Positions 8,288-17,409 of a DNA stretch of 24,334 nucleotides are shown piece after piece. The notes under the pieces are model-generated. The model made no database searches. It saw only the letters and a list, made by a program, of their open reading frames with translations, and was not told where the DNA came from. How positions within the stretch are numbered: position 1 is the first letter of the stretch; the number at the start of each line of letters is the position of its first letter. The translations under genes were made by a program, and so were the position numbers. The stretch spans positions 1 through 24,334 of the forward strand of contig JBOGFC010000077.1 of the NCBI GenBank assembly GCA_050742155.1, given 5' to 3'. This stretch comes from JBOGFC01 sp050742155. Lineage in GTDB: Bacteria; Actinomycetota; Acidimicrobiia; Spongiisociales; JALYHC01.

Positions 8288-9690
8288 CACTCACGCAGAT
8301 CCCTACGCAGCCGGCCCCGGAGGTGCCAGCCCTCCCAGAGAAGCCATCCCCTAAGGCCGCCGCGCGCCTCGCCTGGTCCGTGCTGGTGGTGGCGGTCCTC
8401 TTCGCCATGCTCTCCCGCACCGCAGTGGCCTTGTCCGGCGCGCCCGCCGTGGTCAACTTCCTCCACTTCCCGCTGGTGGGTTTGGCCTATACCCTGGCTC
8501 GCCGCCGGAGCCGGGTCCGGGCCATCCGCACCGGGGAGCGTCTCCTGGCCCTCTCGGCCATCCTCACCGCGGCCAGCTGGTTGGGGGGTTCCGACTCGTC
8601 GCTCCTGCGCACCATGCTGCTCTGGCCGGTGCTCATGGAGCCGTTCGTGGTGATCCTGGCGGTCTGGCACCTGTCCGCGCAGGGCATACCCAGCCGCTGG
8701 GCCCGCTACCTGGCGGTGGGGATCGTGCTGGCCGAGGTGCCCATCGCCGTCGGCCAGGCGCTGGCGTTCGGGATCGGCGATGCCGTGCAGGGCACCCTGG
8801 TGCAGCAAGGGGCCGGTCACCACGTGCTCGGAGCGATTGGGCTCATGGTGGCCCTCGCCGCCCTCGCAACGCTCATGAACGGACAGGCCTCGTCGCGGTC
8901 CATCGCCATCCCGGCCATCCTGGGGGGATTCCTCCTGGCGGTTATCACCGACATGAAGCAGGGCGTGGCGGTGTTCTTCCTCGTCCTCCCCTTCCTTGTT
9001 CTGCGTGGGCTCCGGCAGCGGAGGATCACAGTACGAGGGTTCGCCTCCGCTTTCCCGAGGGCTCTCGGAGCTGCAGCCCTGGCAGCAGCCCTCGGTTTCG
9101 GGGCGATCTTCTTCAACCAGGGATTCCGGCTCGCCGTCACAGAACCCTGGCGTCTTCCCACAACGCTGGAGGCCAAGACGGCAGCCCTCTCACTCTCCCT
9201 GGCCGCGATGGCGGAGAACCACATCGCCTACCTGGTGGGGCTGGGACCGGGTACCACATTCACCCGTGTAGCCTGGCTGTCCTCCCCGCTTGGGGAGCAG
9301 TCGTTCCTGTACGCGCTGCGTTTGAAGCCCACGCCGATCACGCTGGAGATGACCAATGCCCTGGTCAGCAATCCCCTGTGGATGGCCTCCTCGCTCAGCT
9401 CCCCCTTCTCTACCTGGACCGGCGTCTTCGGCGACCTTGGGCTACTGGGCCTCCTGACCTATGCGGGGCTCTGGTGGGTGTCCTGGCGAGCAGCAAGGAA
9501 GTCAGGACAGGGGCTGGCGGCCCAGGCGGTGATCCTCTTCACTGCGGCACTGGGGTTCCTCTTCAACTGGATGGAGGAGCCCGTACTGGTGATGACCGCC
9601 GCCCTGGTGATCGGAGGGACCACCAGCGTCCAGGAAACGCCGGACGATGAACTGCCGCGCCGACTGGTGCGGCGAGTTCGACTTGCCTAG
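8284..9690 (+). CDS. O-antigen ligase/Wzy polymerase-like membrane protein
   Basis: A polytopic membrane protein of 468 aa with about ten hydrophobic segments, beginning after a short polar N-terminus with WSVLVVAVLFAMLSRTAVAL. A long extracytoplasmic loop at about residues 288-370 precedes the last helices. This is the layout of Wzy/WaaL (O-antigen ligase-like) proteins, which polymerise or transfer undecaprenyl-linked glycans outside the membrane. The sequence family is too variable for motif proof, so the call rests on topology and on neighbours (flippase, chain-length protein, glycosyltransferases). GTG 8284 overlaps the previous stop as GTGA and places the first helix normally. Confidence 0.75.
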   Translation: MTLTQIPTQPAPEVPALPEKPSPKAAARLAWSVLVVAVLFAMLSRTAVALSGAPAVVNFLHFPLVGLAYTLARRRSRVRAIRTGERLLALSAILTAASWLGGSDSSLLRTMLLWPVLMEPFVVILAVWHLSAQGIPSRWARYLAVGIVLAEVPIAVGQALAFGIGDAVQGTLVQQGAGHHVLGAIGLMVALAALATLMNGQASSRSIAIPAILGGFLLAVITDMKQGVAVFFLVLPFLVLRGLRQRRITVRGFASAFPRALGAAALAAALGFGAIFFNQGFRLAVTEPWRLPTTLEAKTAALSLSLAAMAENHIAYLVGLGPGTTFTRVAWLSSPLGEQSFLYALRLKPTPITLEMTNALVSNPLWMASSLSSPFSTWTGVFGDLGLLGLLTYAGLWWVSWRAARKSGQGLAAQAVILFTAALGFLFNWMEEPVLVMTAALVIGGTTSVQETPDDELPRRLVRRVRLA

Positions 9691-9721
9691 GCTTCCGCCG
9701 CACCGGGAAGGCCAGGTTCCC

Positions 9722-11842
9722 ATGGCGCGGCGGTTTCGCCGAGGTTTTCTCATGCTGACCGTCCTCTGCGGAGGCGTGATCGCGGCGGCCTGTGTAGGGC
9801 GCTCGACAGTGGCCGAACCGATGGTCGCAACGACGGCCGGGCCCAGCAAGTCATCTCAAGCCCCGACCACGGCCAGTACCAGCGTCGCCGACCTCCCGGC
9901 TCCTAGCAGCGACGCCGTGACGTTTCCGAGCGACGCCGGACTGGTCAACGTGCGGGACTACGGAGCAAAGGGGGACGGTCGAACCGATGATACCCAGGCC
10001 ATCCGTAGGACAATCCAGGACAACGTGGGGAAACAGCGGATCCTCTTCTTCCCGGCAGGCACCTACCTGGTGAGCGACTCTTTGCAATGGCGCGATGCAC
10101 AAGGAAAGTGGCTCGCTTACTTGACCCTTCAGGGGGAGGGGCAAGCGCACACAACTATCAAGCTCGCAGACGGAGCTCCCGGCTTCGATGACCGAGAGCA
10201 ACCCAGGGCCGTCGTTGTCACCGGCTCCGGGCTCTCTAGGGGAGCGCCGTCGGCCGGCGGTAAGGACTACGAGGGACTCGGGGAGGGCAACGAGGCCTTC
10301 CGGAATTACGTCTTCGATCTCACCATCGACACGGGGCGCCGCAACCCTGGCGCGGTGGGGATCGACTTTTTGGCCAACAACAACGGCGGGATCGTGGACG
10401 TCACCATCCGATCCGGAGACGGAGTCGGCGCCGTAGGGCTGAGCATGACCAGGAAGTGGCCCGGTCCCGCACTCTTCAAGAATCTTTGGATCGAGGGCTT
10501 CGACTACGGGATCGCCACCCGCTGGACGGAGTTCGGCCTCACCTTCGAGAACCTTGTCCTCATCGACCAACGGGTGGCTGGCATCCACAACGACGGCAAC
10601 GTGCTCTCCATCCGCAGGTTGACCAGCCGCAACACGGTCCCGGCCATCGTCAACAGCGGCCCGGATGGGCTCGTGGTCCTCTTGGAAGCCGATCTGAGCG
10701 GCGGATCTCCCGCTGCCAGCGCCATCTCGAACGCGGGCTTCCTGTTCACGCGCTCGGTGATGACAGCGGGGTACCGGTCGGCCATCGAGGGCTTGCCCGG
10801 AAACCAGGTGGAGCAGTATGTCTATCCCGATGTCTTCGGCTCCACTAACCCCCCCGCCGAATGGCTTCCCGTCCAGGAAGCTGCCAGGCCGGCCCCCGAT
10901 CCCTTGAGCGAATGGGCCAGCGTCACTGATCCAGCCTTCGCCGGAGGGGCCGACCCCTTCGACTCCCGGGACGACACGGCGGCCATCCAATCAGCGCTCG
11001 ATTCCGGGAAGTCGACCATCTACTTTCCGTCCAGTGGTCGTCCCGACCTCGGGAGGTATCTGATCAACGACACACTCGTGATTCCCCCATCCGTGAATCG
11101 CATCATCGGCCTGGAGTCGTTTCTGGCTCCCATGGCCCAGGGCCAATTTGGAAGTGCCGAGCGCCCTGCTCCCATGTTCCGTTTCGAAGAGGGTTCTTCC
11201 GAGGATGTGCTGGTACTGGAGAGGATCAGCATTGGCGTGTACGGGCGTCGGGCCGAGGGTGCCATCGGCTTCGAGCATGCCTCTCCCAGGACACTGGTGA
11301 TGCGACACGTCACCTTCCGTGGGTACCACAGCCAGCCTGGGGCCGGCCCGTTGTTCCTCGAGGACTTCTGCTGCTCGAAGTTGGAGTTCAACGGGCCGCA
11401 GAGCATCTGGGCCCGCCAGCTGAACGTCGAAGTGTCTCAGACCAAGATCCACAACCGGGGTGCCGACCTGTGGGTACTCGGCATCAAGACCGAGCTACCT
11501 ACGACCGTCATCGAGACCACAGAGGAAGGAAGGACCGAAGTGCTCGGCGGCCTCCTCTATCCCGTCAACCCGGTGGCCCCCGACACTGCTGCCTTCGTGA
11601 GTATTGATGCCCAATCCAGGCTGGTCTATGCAGTGAGTGCCTATCTCGATGGCTCTCGGAACTACACCGTGCAGGTACGCGCTACCCGGGGCGAAGAGAC
11701 TCGAGAGCTGTTGAGTAGCGACGTGCCCGTCCGGGGCGGCTACGGCTCGCTGATTTGGTTCGAAGAGGGGGGTGCCCTCTCGCCGGCGGAGTCTTCGCTC
11801 AGGGGGCCGTTCGGGGAACCAGGTGAGGAGAGGGCTCTGTGA
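9722..11842 (+). CDS. Secreted two-domain beta-helix (pectate-lyase-superfamily) lipoprotein
   Basis: A 706 aa exported protein. The N-terminus has a basic n-region (MARRFRR), a hydrophobic stretch and a lipobox-like VIAAAC (Cys24), then a Thr/Ser/Pro-rich linker, so it is probably a lipoprotein anchored outside the membrane. Two tandem right-handed beta-helix domains follow. Each starts with the Pectate_lyase_3/GH55-type signature: VNVRDYGAKGDGRTDDTQAI at about residue 75 and FDSRDDTAAIQSALDSG at about 411. The paired arrangement resembles GH55-like glucanases and phage-type depolymerases. In this locus it may cleave, edit or bind the exported polysaccharide. ATG 9722 is chosen for the signal sequence; an in-frame ATG at 9647 would add 25 residues without signal character and overlap the previous gene. 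The substrate is unknown. Confidence 0.82.
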   Translation: MARRFRRGFLMLTVLCGGVIAAACVGRSTVAEPMVATTAGPSKSSQAPTTASTSVADLPAPSSDAVTFPSDAGLVNVRDYGAKGDGRTDDTQAIRRTIQDNVGKQRILFFPAGTYLVSDSLQWRDAQGKWLAYLTLQGEGQAHTTIKLADGAPGFDDREQPRAVVVTGSGLSRGAPSAGGKDYEGLGEGNEAFRNYVFDLTIDTGRRNPGAVGIDFLANNNGGIVDVTIRSGDGVGAVGLSMTRKWPGPALFKNLWIEGFDYGIATRWTEFGLTFENLVLIDQRVAGIHNDGNVLSIRRLTSRNTVPAIVNSGPDGLVVLLEADLSGGSPAASAISNAGFLFTRSVMTAGYRSAIEGLPGNQVEQYVYPDVFGSTNPPAEWLPVQEAARPAPDPLSEWASVTDPAFAGGADPFDSRDDTAAIQSALDSGKSTIYFPSSGRPDLGRYLINDTLVIPPSVNRIIGLESFLAPMAQGQFGSAERPAPMFRFEEGSSEDVLVLERISIGVYGRRAEGAIGFEHASPRTLVMRHVTFRGYHSQPGAGPLFLEDFCCSKLEFNGPQSIWARQLNVEVSQTKIHNRGADLWVLGIKTELPTTVIETTEEGRTEVLGGLLYPVNPVAPDTAAFVSIDAQSRLVYAVSAYLDGSRNYTVQVRATRGEETRELLSSDVPVRGGYGSLIWFEEGGALSPAESSLRGPFGEPGEERAL

Positions 11843-13068
11843 GCTCGGACCTCAAGGTGCTCTTGTCGGCATATGCCTGCGAGCCGCACAAAGGCTCCGA
11901 GCCAGAAGTGGGTCTTCGTACGGCCTTGGCGGTGGCGCGAGAACACGAAGTTTGGGTCATCACGCGTACGAACAACCTGGATCCACTTCGTCGGTTCCTC
12001 GAAGATCACCCCCTCGCAACACGGATCCATCTGGTCGGAATTGACCTCTCCCACCGGGCGCTGCGGGCGAAGAGGAGACTCGGGATTCTCGGAATGCACT
12101 GGTACTACGACGCGTGGCAGCGGCAGACGGGTCGGGTCGCGCGGGATCTCGACCGCCAAGTGGGTTTCGATCTCGTACACCATGTGACGTTCGCTAGTCA
12201 TTGGACCCGGGCAGGCGTAGCGCAGGTCGACAAGCCTTTGATCTGGGGACCGGTCGGGGGTGGTGTCGACCCGGTCTGGTCTCTGCTTCCAGCTCTCGGC
12301 GCTCGCGGCGTGGTGCAGGACGCCATCCGGTCCTCCGTCCGGGTCCTTGCTCGTGGACTGTCGAGGAAGGCTCGGCAAAAGGCGAGGGTGATCTTCGCTC
12401 AAAACCGGGAGACTGCACGGCGATTGACAGGTATTTCGGGAAGAGTTCAGATCCTTCCGAATGCCACCGCGGTATCGATGGAGATGCCATCCGGCGTGCG
12501 AGTGAGGAGCCGGGATGTCGTATTCGCGGGCAACCTGATCCCACTCAAGGGAGCGCGGCTTGCCATTCAAGCATTTCGTTCGCTGAGAAGGGACGATGCG
12601 AAGCTCAGGATCTTCGGTGATGGGCCAGAGCGATCGCGCCTAGAGGCGATCAAGAGCGCGTTGGGGCTTGATTCACAGGTGTATATCGAGGGAAGAGTGC
12701 ACCGAGACGAGCTGATCCGTGTTATCGCCGGCTCTGCGGTCCTTGTGCATCCTGCAATCCACGACGAGGCGGGCCTAGTCGTGGCTGAGGCGTTGTCCGT
12801 CGGTACTCCTGTCGTCTGCCTGGATCGGGGAGGTCCCGCCGAGATTGCAGCGAGGTGGCCGACTGCGCTCTCTCGAAGAGTTTCGCCTTCTTCCTCCACG
12901 AGTCGTACAGCCCGTCGAATCGCATCTGCGATCGAGGTATTTCTCGAGAGTCCACCTCCGATCCCGCAGCGTCCCATCTCGCCGTTGACCGACTTCGGCT
13001 CCGAGATCCTGAGCGCATATGAAGAAGCCGTCTCCGTTGGTCGGACGGGGGGTGCCTCACGGCTATGA
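11839..13068 (+). CDS. GT4-family glycosyltransferase
   Basis: A cytoplasmic glycosyltransferase of 409 aa with two Rossmann-like domains. The N-terminal half includes LLSAYACEPHKGSEPEVG, a glycine-rich acceptor-site segment seen in several exopolysaccharide GT4 enzymes, and LIWGPVGGG. The C-terminal donor domain has VVFAGNLIPLKGARLAIQAF and IFGDGPERSRLE. The usual EX7E motif appears as Asp309-X7-Glu317 in HPAIHDEAGLVVAEAL, matching the HDxxG...E variant of this family. GTG 11839 overlaps the lipoprotein stop by 4 bp. From this gene on, codon third positions become less strictly G/C. Sugar specificity is not readable. Confidence 0.88.
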   Translation: MSSDLKVLLSAYACEPHKGSEPEVGLRTALAVAREHEVWVITRTNNLDPLRRFLEDHPLATRIHLVGIDLSHRALRAKRRLGILGMHWYYDAWQRQTGRVARDLDRQVGFDLVHHVTFASHWTRAGVAQVDKPLIWGPVGGGVDPVWSLLPALGARGVVQDAIRSSVRVLARGLSRKARQKARVIFAQNRETARRLTGISGRVQILPNATAVSMEMPSGVRVRSRDVVFAGNLIPLKGARLAIQAFRSLRRDDAKLRIFGDGPERSRLEAIKSALGLDSQVYIEGRVHRDELIRVIAGSAVLVHPAIHDEAGLVVAEALSVGTPVVCLDRGGPAEIAARWPTALSRRVSPSSSTSRTARRIASAIEVFLESPPPIPQRPISPLTDFGSEILSAYEEAVSVGRTGGASRL

Positions 13069-13997
13069 GCACGGTTTTGGTTTCGGTGATCATCCCCGCC
13101 TACAACGCCGAACAGTTTGTCGCCTACGCCGTCCAGAGTGTGCTCGCCCAGACGCATCCGCATCTCGAGGTGATCGTCGTCGATGACGGCTCCACAGACG
13201 GAACGGCCGCGGTCGTGCAAGGCATCGACGACTCTCGATTGACCTTGCTGAGGGGTCCCAATCAGGGAGTTGGTCATGCCAGGAACCGAGGGCTGGCGAG
13301 TGCCTCCGGATCACTGATCGCCTTTCTCGATGCCGACGACGGCTGGCTCCCGGTCAAGCTGGAACGGCAACTGGCAATAGAGCTGAAACAAGCGGATGTC
13401 GTCGGCTGTCTCATGCGATATGAGAACGTCGATGGCGACCTCCTCGGGGTGGCCGGTGAGTCGATCGGCCGTCACGACCATGAGCGAATCGCACAGGCAC
13501 GGTTTGTTCCGTTTCCGATCTCGGCGGCGATCTTCCGTGTGCATCTGCTGCGATCGTTGGGCGGGTTCGACGCCAGTCTCGACGTGATTCCTGGGCTCGT
13601 TCAGGATCTCGACTTATTTGCTCGCCTAGCGGCGCGGGGTGCCAGATTCGAGCAGGTGCCGGAGGTCTTGGGCGTCTATCGCGTTCATCCGGAGTCGGCA
13701 TCGGCCCGCCATCTGGCGTCCCAGAGGGCCGGTACGCGCTTTGTGCGAGCGCGATTAGAGGCACAGCGAAAAGGGGAAGAGCTCTCTTGGGAGGACTTCC
13801 TAACGACCTATAGACCGAGCTGGCGCCAAAGATACGGGGACCGTTCCCAGACGTGGTATCGACAGGCCGGCCTCCATCTTGCCTGCGGACGGCGCCTGAA
13901 GGCAGTTGCGCTCTTAAGCTTGGCCCTGCTAGCCAATCCGCTGTATACCCTTCCTCGCCTGATCCGACAGCGACCCTGGACCGGGGCCCGGCTGTGA
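13065..13997 (+). CDS. GT2-family glycosyltransferase
   Basis: An inverting GT-A glycosyltransferase of 310 aa. The N-terminal signature VSVIIPAYNAEQFVAYAVQS is followed by VIVVDDGSTDGT (nucleotide-binding Asp residues at 40-41) and the metal-binding DXD as FLDADDGW (Asp89/Asp91). Residues after about 230 form a basic, partly hydrophobic tail typical of GT2 enzymes acting at the membrane on lipid-linked sugars. ATG 13065 overlaps the previous stop as ATGA. It is coupled to the GT4 upstream, so the two probably add successive sugars of the repeat unit. Confidence 0.9.
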   Translation: MSTVLVSVIIPAYNAEQFVAYAVQSVLAQTHPHLEVIVVDDGSTDGTAAVVQGIDDSRLTLLRGPNQGVGHARNRGLASASGSLIAFLDADDGWLPVKLERQLAIELKQADVVGCLMRYENVDGDLLGVAGESIGRHDHERIAQARFVPFPISAAIFRVHLLRSLGGFDASLDVIPGLVQDLDLFARLAARGARFEQVPEVLGVYRVHPESASARHLASQRAGTRFVRARLEAQRKGEELSWEDFLTTYRPSWRQRYGDRSQTWYRQAGLHLACGRRLKAVALLSLALLANPLYTLPRLIRQRPWTGARL

Positions 13998-14761
13998 GTG
14001 CCGGATCCTCCTCACGATCCGAGTTCGTTGTGGATTATCTGCGAGGTCTCTCGCAATTCGACGGTTGGGCCGTGCTTAAGGGTTGGCGAGGAATACCCGA
14101 AATCCAGGGAGACCTCGATCTCATCGTTGATCCCAACGCTGTAGAGGCGTTGATAATGTCGACGTGGGAGTTCCTGCGCCACAACAAGAGGAGCGGTGAC
14201 GTCCTAGTCGAGTGCCGCCATATTCCCGAGGTCCCGCGGATCCTCGCACGCCTGCCCGGCTACGAGTATGCGGACGCCTTCTTCGAGGTGGACTTCGCCA
14301 CAGTGGTGCCGCTCCGAGGGTTCAGGGCGGTCACGTACGAGCGAATCGAGCGATGGATCATACGGGACCCAGCGCTGGGATACCCTCGGACCGAGGAATC
14401 TTCCGAGCAAGCCATCCAATTCCTTTTCGGCTGTGTTGGCTGGTACCGGCTCGGGTGCCGGGTCGACGAGGTCAGTGGAATGTCCGGAGTAGTGAGCAGT
14501 CTGATCGGCGCGGTGCCCGCTCGCCTTCTTCTAAGGGCGTCGACGCGGACCGTCTCCTTGTCCGCCCTCCTCACCTCAGCCTTCCTACTGGCTAAGGGGC
14601 TCGCCGATCCCGTCCACATCACCGAGAGGATCTATTTCCGTGCAGGAGGCATTCGATGTCCTTTCGATCCCAGGAGGGGACGGGTAGCCAGGACCATTTC
14701 CGGTGGAGCCAGCCTCCTCGTGGCACAGGCCATCGGCACAGGTCATCGGGTGGAGGCGTGA
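13994..14761 (+). CDS. Nucleotidyltransferase-fold protein of unknown function
   Basis: A 255 aa protein not assignable to a characterised enzyme. The segment WAVLKGWRGIPEIQGDLDLI contains GDLD (residues 39-42), the metal-binding Asp pair of the polymerase-beta-like nucleotidyltransferase fold. A third acidic position may be Asp in FFEVDFATVVPLRG near residue 100. The usual GS motif upstream is not clear, so activity is uncertain. The C-terminal half has a long helical region with a hydrophobic stretch (LSALLTSAFLLAKGLA). In some capsule loci a domain of this kind is fused to a thymidylate-kinase-like domain; here that kinase-like domain is fused to TagA at 6.0-7.4 kb, so the two could be split partners (inference). 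GTG 13994 gives a GTGA overlap with the previous gene, whereas the frame upstream of it is only open by chance. Confidence 0.65.
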   Translation: MSAGSSSRSEFVVDYLRGLSQFDGWAVLKGWRGIPEIQGDLDLIVDPNAVEALIMSTWEFLRHNKRSGDVLVECRHIPEVPRILARLPGYEYADAFFEVDFATVVPLRGFRAVTYERIERWIIRDPALGYPRTEESSEQAIQFLFGCVGWYRLGCRVDEVSGMSGVVSSLIGAVPARLLLRASTRTVSLSALLTSAFLLAKGLADPVHITERIYFRAGGIRCPFDPRRGRVARTISGGASLLVAQAIGTGHRVEA

Positions 14762-15279
14762 CCCCGCTTCGAGCGCACATCGGCAGAGCCGTCTCGCAAT
14801 CGAAGGGCCCCACGATGGCCCGGAAGAGCGCACCAGCATGTTTCCATATTCCCAGCCCGCGCCTCGCGATGAACAACACAGGTGAGGCCTGGACTACGAG
14901 GCCCGAAGCACTGGCCATGGCTCCGCCAAGTGCGCCGAAGCATGCACCGTCAGTAGGCTGCCCATTACGACGAGCATTAGGCTGGCTTCCGCCCCAGAGG
15001 AGAGCTGGGGACTGCTTTAGTTCCAGAATGCTGCCCGCGATCGGTGCCCTCGTAGCCATTTGGCGAGTTGAAACAGACCACTACCTGCGGAAGGCAATGT
15101 GGGTGTTCATCGGCCTGCTCGTGCTGCTCTTTGTATTCGCCGGTATCGTGGACCTTTTCAGTGATGCCTACCCAAACGAACCGTTGCGCACAATCGAAGA
15201 GCTTGATGAGCAGATTAGTTTGGCCTTGATAATTGCGTACACTACCGGTCTTGCCATCTCAACCAAGGGGCTCCAGTGA
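14758..15279 (+). pseudogene. Scrambled remnant of a small membrane protein (paralogue of the 19.4-20.0 kb gene)
   Basis: The frame is open from GTG 14758 (GTGA overlap with the previous gene) to TGA 15279, but only the C-terminal part looks like a real protein. From ATG 15028 it encodes one or two membrane helices and FAGIVDLFSDAY, PLRTIEELDE and YTTGLAI. These align with FAGPVDLYSDMY, PLTTIEEVGE and YSSGLVV in the membrane protein at 19,414-20,046. The preceding 270 bp, read forward, is Pro/Ala/Arg/Ser-rich without membrane helices. On the opposite strand the same bases encode hydrophobic stretches in the order and spacing of the missing first three helices, so an internal inversion with frameshifts is plausible. 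It may also be a degraded N-terminus, or a real hypothetical protein. The last codons overlap the sulfotransferase start. Confidence 0.55.
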
Positions 15280-16295
15280 CGGAACCCGTGTTCTTGCTGG
15301 CAATGGGACGATCTGGATCAACGCTGTTGCAGCGGCTCTTGGCATCTCATAGCCAGATCGCAGCCGTGGGTGAGACGTGGCTTCTCTTACCACATCTCTC
15401 CAGTCTGAGAGCCAACGGGGCTTATGCCGAGTACGGCCACGCGAGCGCGGTTCGAGCAATCGAAGACTTCAGCGCTAACCTCCCGGGTGGAATGAACGGC
15501 TATCTCGCAGAGTTGCGCGAGTTCGTGACTCGACTGTACGCTAAAGCAGCTCCGAACCATCGATACTTTCTTGATAAGAGCCCTCCCTACTCTCTCATCG
15601 CGCCAGAAGTTCTCCGCGTGTTTCCACAGTCCAAGGCAATCTTCCTGTGGCGCAACCCATTGGCTGTCGCCGCATCCAATATCGAGACATGGGGCAACCC
15701 AGGAAAGTGGAATCTCTATGGGCAGCACCTCCAGCGAAGCTTGGCCCAGCTGGTGGAGGCTTACGTAGACAACGAAGAGCACGTATGTTCAATCCGTTAC
15801 GAAGATCTCGTCGAGAGTCCGAGATACGAGCTGGGCCGCCTGCTCGCTTACCTTGGGTTAGAGATGGAGGAAGGCTTGCTCGAGCGCCTCGAAACGATTC
15901 GCTTTCAAGGCGGCCACATAGGTGATCCCCGGGGAACTGTTCTATACAAGTACGTTACCGACGAGCCTCTCGACAAATGGAAGCGCACCATGTGCAACTA
16001 TTTGCGCAAGCGCTGGTGCAAACGGTATTTGAGCTGGATTGGTCGCGAGCGGTTGCATGTTATGGGGTACGAACTCGGGGGCCTGCTAAGCGAACTCCAC
16101 GAGGTACCCACACGGCCGGGCTATCTGCTGTCAGATGCGCTTCGGATGACGTATGGAGCTGTATGGCGTGCTTTGGAGGAAAACGTAATCCGAAAGGGAG
16201 GTGAGCGCCGCTGGCTACTCGATGGATGGGCCCATCGGCGAAAGCTGCGACGTGCGGCGCTGTCCCACATAGACGGTACGGTGCGTGCGGACTGA
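15276..16295 (+). CDS. PAPS-dependent sulfotransferase family protein
   Basis: A 339 aa sulfotransferase that would transfer sulfate from PAPS, probably to the glycan or a lipid-linked precursor. The 5'-phosphosulfate loop is MGRSGSTLLQRLLASH (residues 10-25). The 3'-phosphate-binding segment is IFLWRNPLAVAASNIETWG (122-140) with Arg126 and Ser134. DKSPPYS at 100 matches the common DKSP/DKTP element. GTG 15276 overlaps the preceding stop by 4 bp. Codon use is clearly less GC-rich than in the glgB-proximal genes. No PAPS-synthesis genes are in view. A sulfated exopolysaccharide is the simplest inference; tyrosyl- or lipid-sulfation cannot be excluded. Confidence 0.85.
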   Translation: MTEPVFLLAMGRSGSTLLQRLLASHSQIAAVGETWLLLPHLSSLRANGAYAEYGHASAVRAIEDFSANLPGGMNGYLAELREFVTRLYAKAAPNHRYFLDKSPPYSLIAPEVLRVFPQSKAIFLWRNPLAVAASNIETWGNPGKWNLYGQHLQRSLAQLVEAYVDNEEHVCSIRYEDLVESPRYELGRLLAYLGLEMEEGLLERLETIRFQGGHIGDPRGTVLYKYVTDEPLDKWKRTMCNYLRKRWCKRYLSWIGRERLHVMGYELGGLLSELHEVPTRPGYLLSDALRMTYGAVWRALEENVIRKGGERRWLLDGWAHRRKLRRAALSHIDGTVRAD

Positions 16296-17406
16296 CAAGG
16301 GCCTCCGTGTTGCTCTATTCACACACGCCCTCGATGGTCGTGCCGTCAGTCAGGTAGTTATTGCTGTTGCCAGAGCGATGACGGCTTTGGGCGTCCAATC
16401 TTCAGTCATCACCACTTCGACGGAGGACGGGGTGGTAGGCAACGACGTTGAGGTAGTCCGAGTAGGCAATTCTACAGGGCGCACCTACCGGGCCCTTCCT
16501 TCGCTTATCCGATTGCTGAGGCGCCGACCGTTTGATGTCCTCATATCCCATGTCAACGGCCCCAACAGGACAGCCGCGGTGGCACGGATCTTGGCCGGTG
16601 CCCGTCGTCCGTTCCTCATTGCCGTGGAGCACAACCACTTCTCGAGCTATACCTGGAGCTTCCCCGTTTTGCGCCGGTTGGCCACACGCGCCCTGTATCC
16701 GCTGACTGACGCGATTGTCGCTGTATCGCCCGGTGTTCAAGATGACCTTGCCTCCTTGCTACCGCGCCTATCGAAGAAGATCCGTGTCATTCCTCCGCCT
16801 CTGACTCGCTGGGACGATATTCCCTCCCTAATTGCGGCAGAACCTGAGCATCCGTGGCTCCTTGACGGACTTCCTACGATCACAAACGTCGCCAACGTGA
16901 GTCCCAGAAAGGACCAACGCACGCTGATAGAGGCACTGGCAATTCTGAACGTTCGGGGCAATCCTGTCCGCTTGCTCATCATCGGACGCGCTGATGATCA
17001 CGAGTACGCATCTCGACTAAAGGCGCTAGCGTCCGAACTGGGAGTTCAACACTTGGCCGACTTCCTCGGATTTCGTGACAACCCCCTCAGTTTTGTTGCC
17101 CGCTCGAGGGCCTTCGTTCTCTCGTCCGTAAACGAAGGCATGCCGCTGTCGCTGTTGGAGGCAATGGCGTGCAATGTCCCCATCATTAGCACCGACTGTC
17201 CAAGTGGCCCAGGCTGGCTCCTGGAGGAGGGCCGATGTGGGCTACTCGTTCCAATGCGCGATCCGAGCGCCATGGCCGAGGCAATCGAACGTGTGCTGCA
17301 TGATCCGGTTCTTACTGACCGTCTAATCGCTGCGGGGCGGGAGCGTGTTGAGTCGTTCTCGCCTCAAAGGATCGCTCACGCTTATCTCGACCTTGTTGGC
17401 GGATGA
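16285..17406 (+). CDS. GT4-family glycosyltransferase
   Basis: A cytoplasmic glycosyltransferase of 373 aa (GT-B). The N-terminal domain begins LRVALFTHALDGRAVSQVV and carries an EHNHFSS acceptor-side element. The donor domain has NVANVSPRKDQRTLIEALAI, LLIIGRADDHEY and the EX7E motif NEGMPLSLLEAMA (about residues 284-292), followed by DCPSGPGWLLEEGRCGLLVP. This is the arrangement found in GT4 enzymes that add GalNAc- or GlcNAc-type sugars, though the donor is not certain. GTG 16285 overlaps the sulfotransferase end by 11 bp. A GTG at 16281 is in another frame. Confidence 0.9.
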   Translation: MRTDKGLRVALFTHALDGRAVSQVVIAVARAMTALGVQSSVITTSTEDGVVGNDVEVVRVGNSTGRTYRALPSLIRLLRRRPFDVLISHVNGPNRTAAVARILAGARRPFLIAVEHNHFSSYTWSFPVLRRLATRALYPLTDAIVAVSPGVQDDLASLLPRLSKKIRVIPPPLTRWDDIPSLIAAEPEHPWLLDGLPTITNVANVSPRKDQRTLIEALAILNVRGNPVRLLIIGRADDHEYASRLKALASELGVQHLADFLGFRDNPLSFVARSRAFVLSSVNEGMPLSLLEAMACNVPIISTDCPSGPGWLLEEGRCGLLVPMRDPSAMAEAIERVLHDPVLTDRLIAAGRERVESFSPQRIAHAYLDLVGG

Positions 17407-17409
17407 TCC

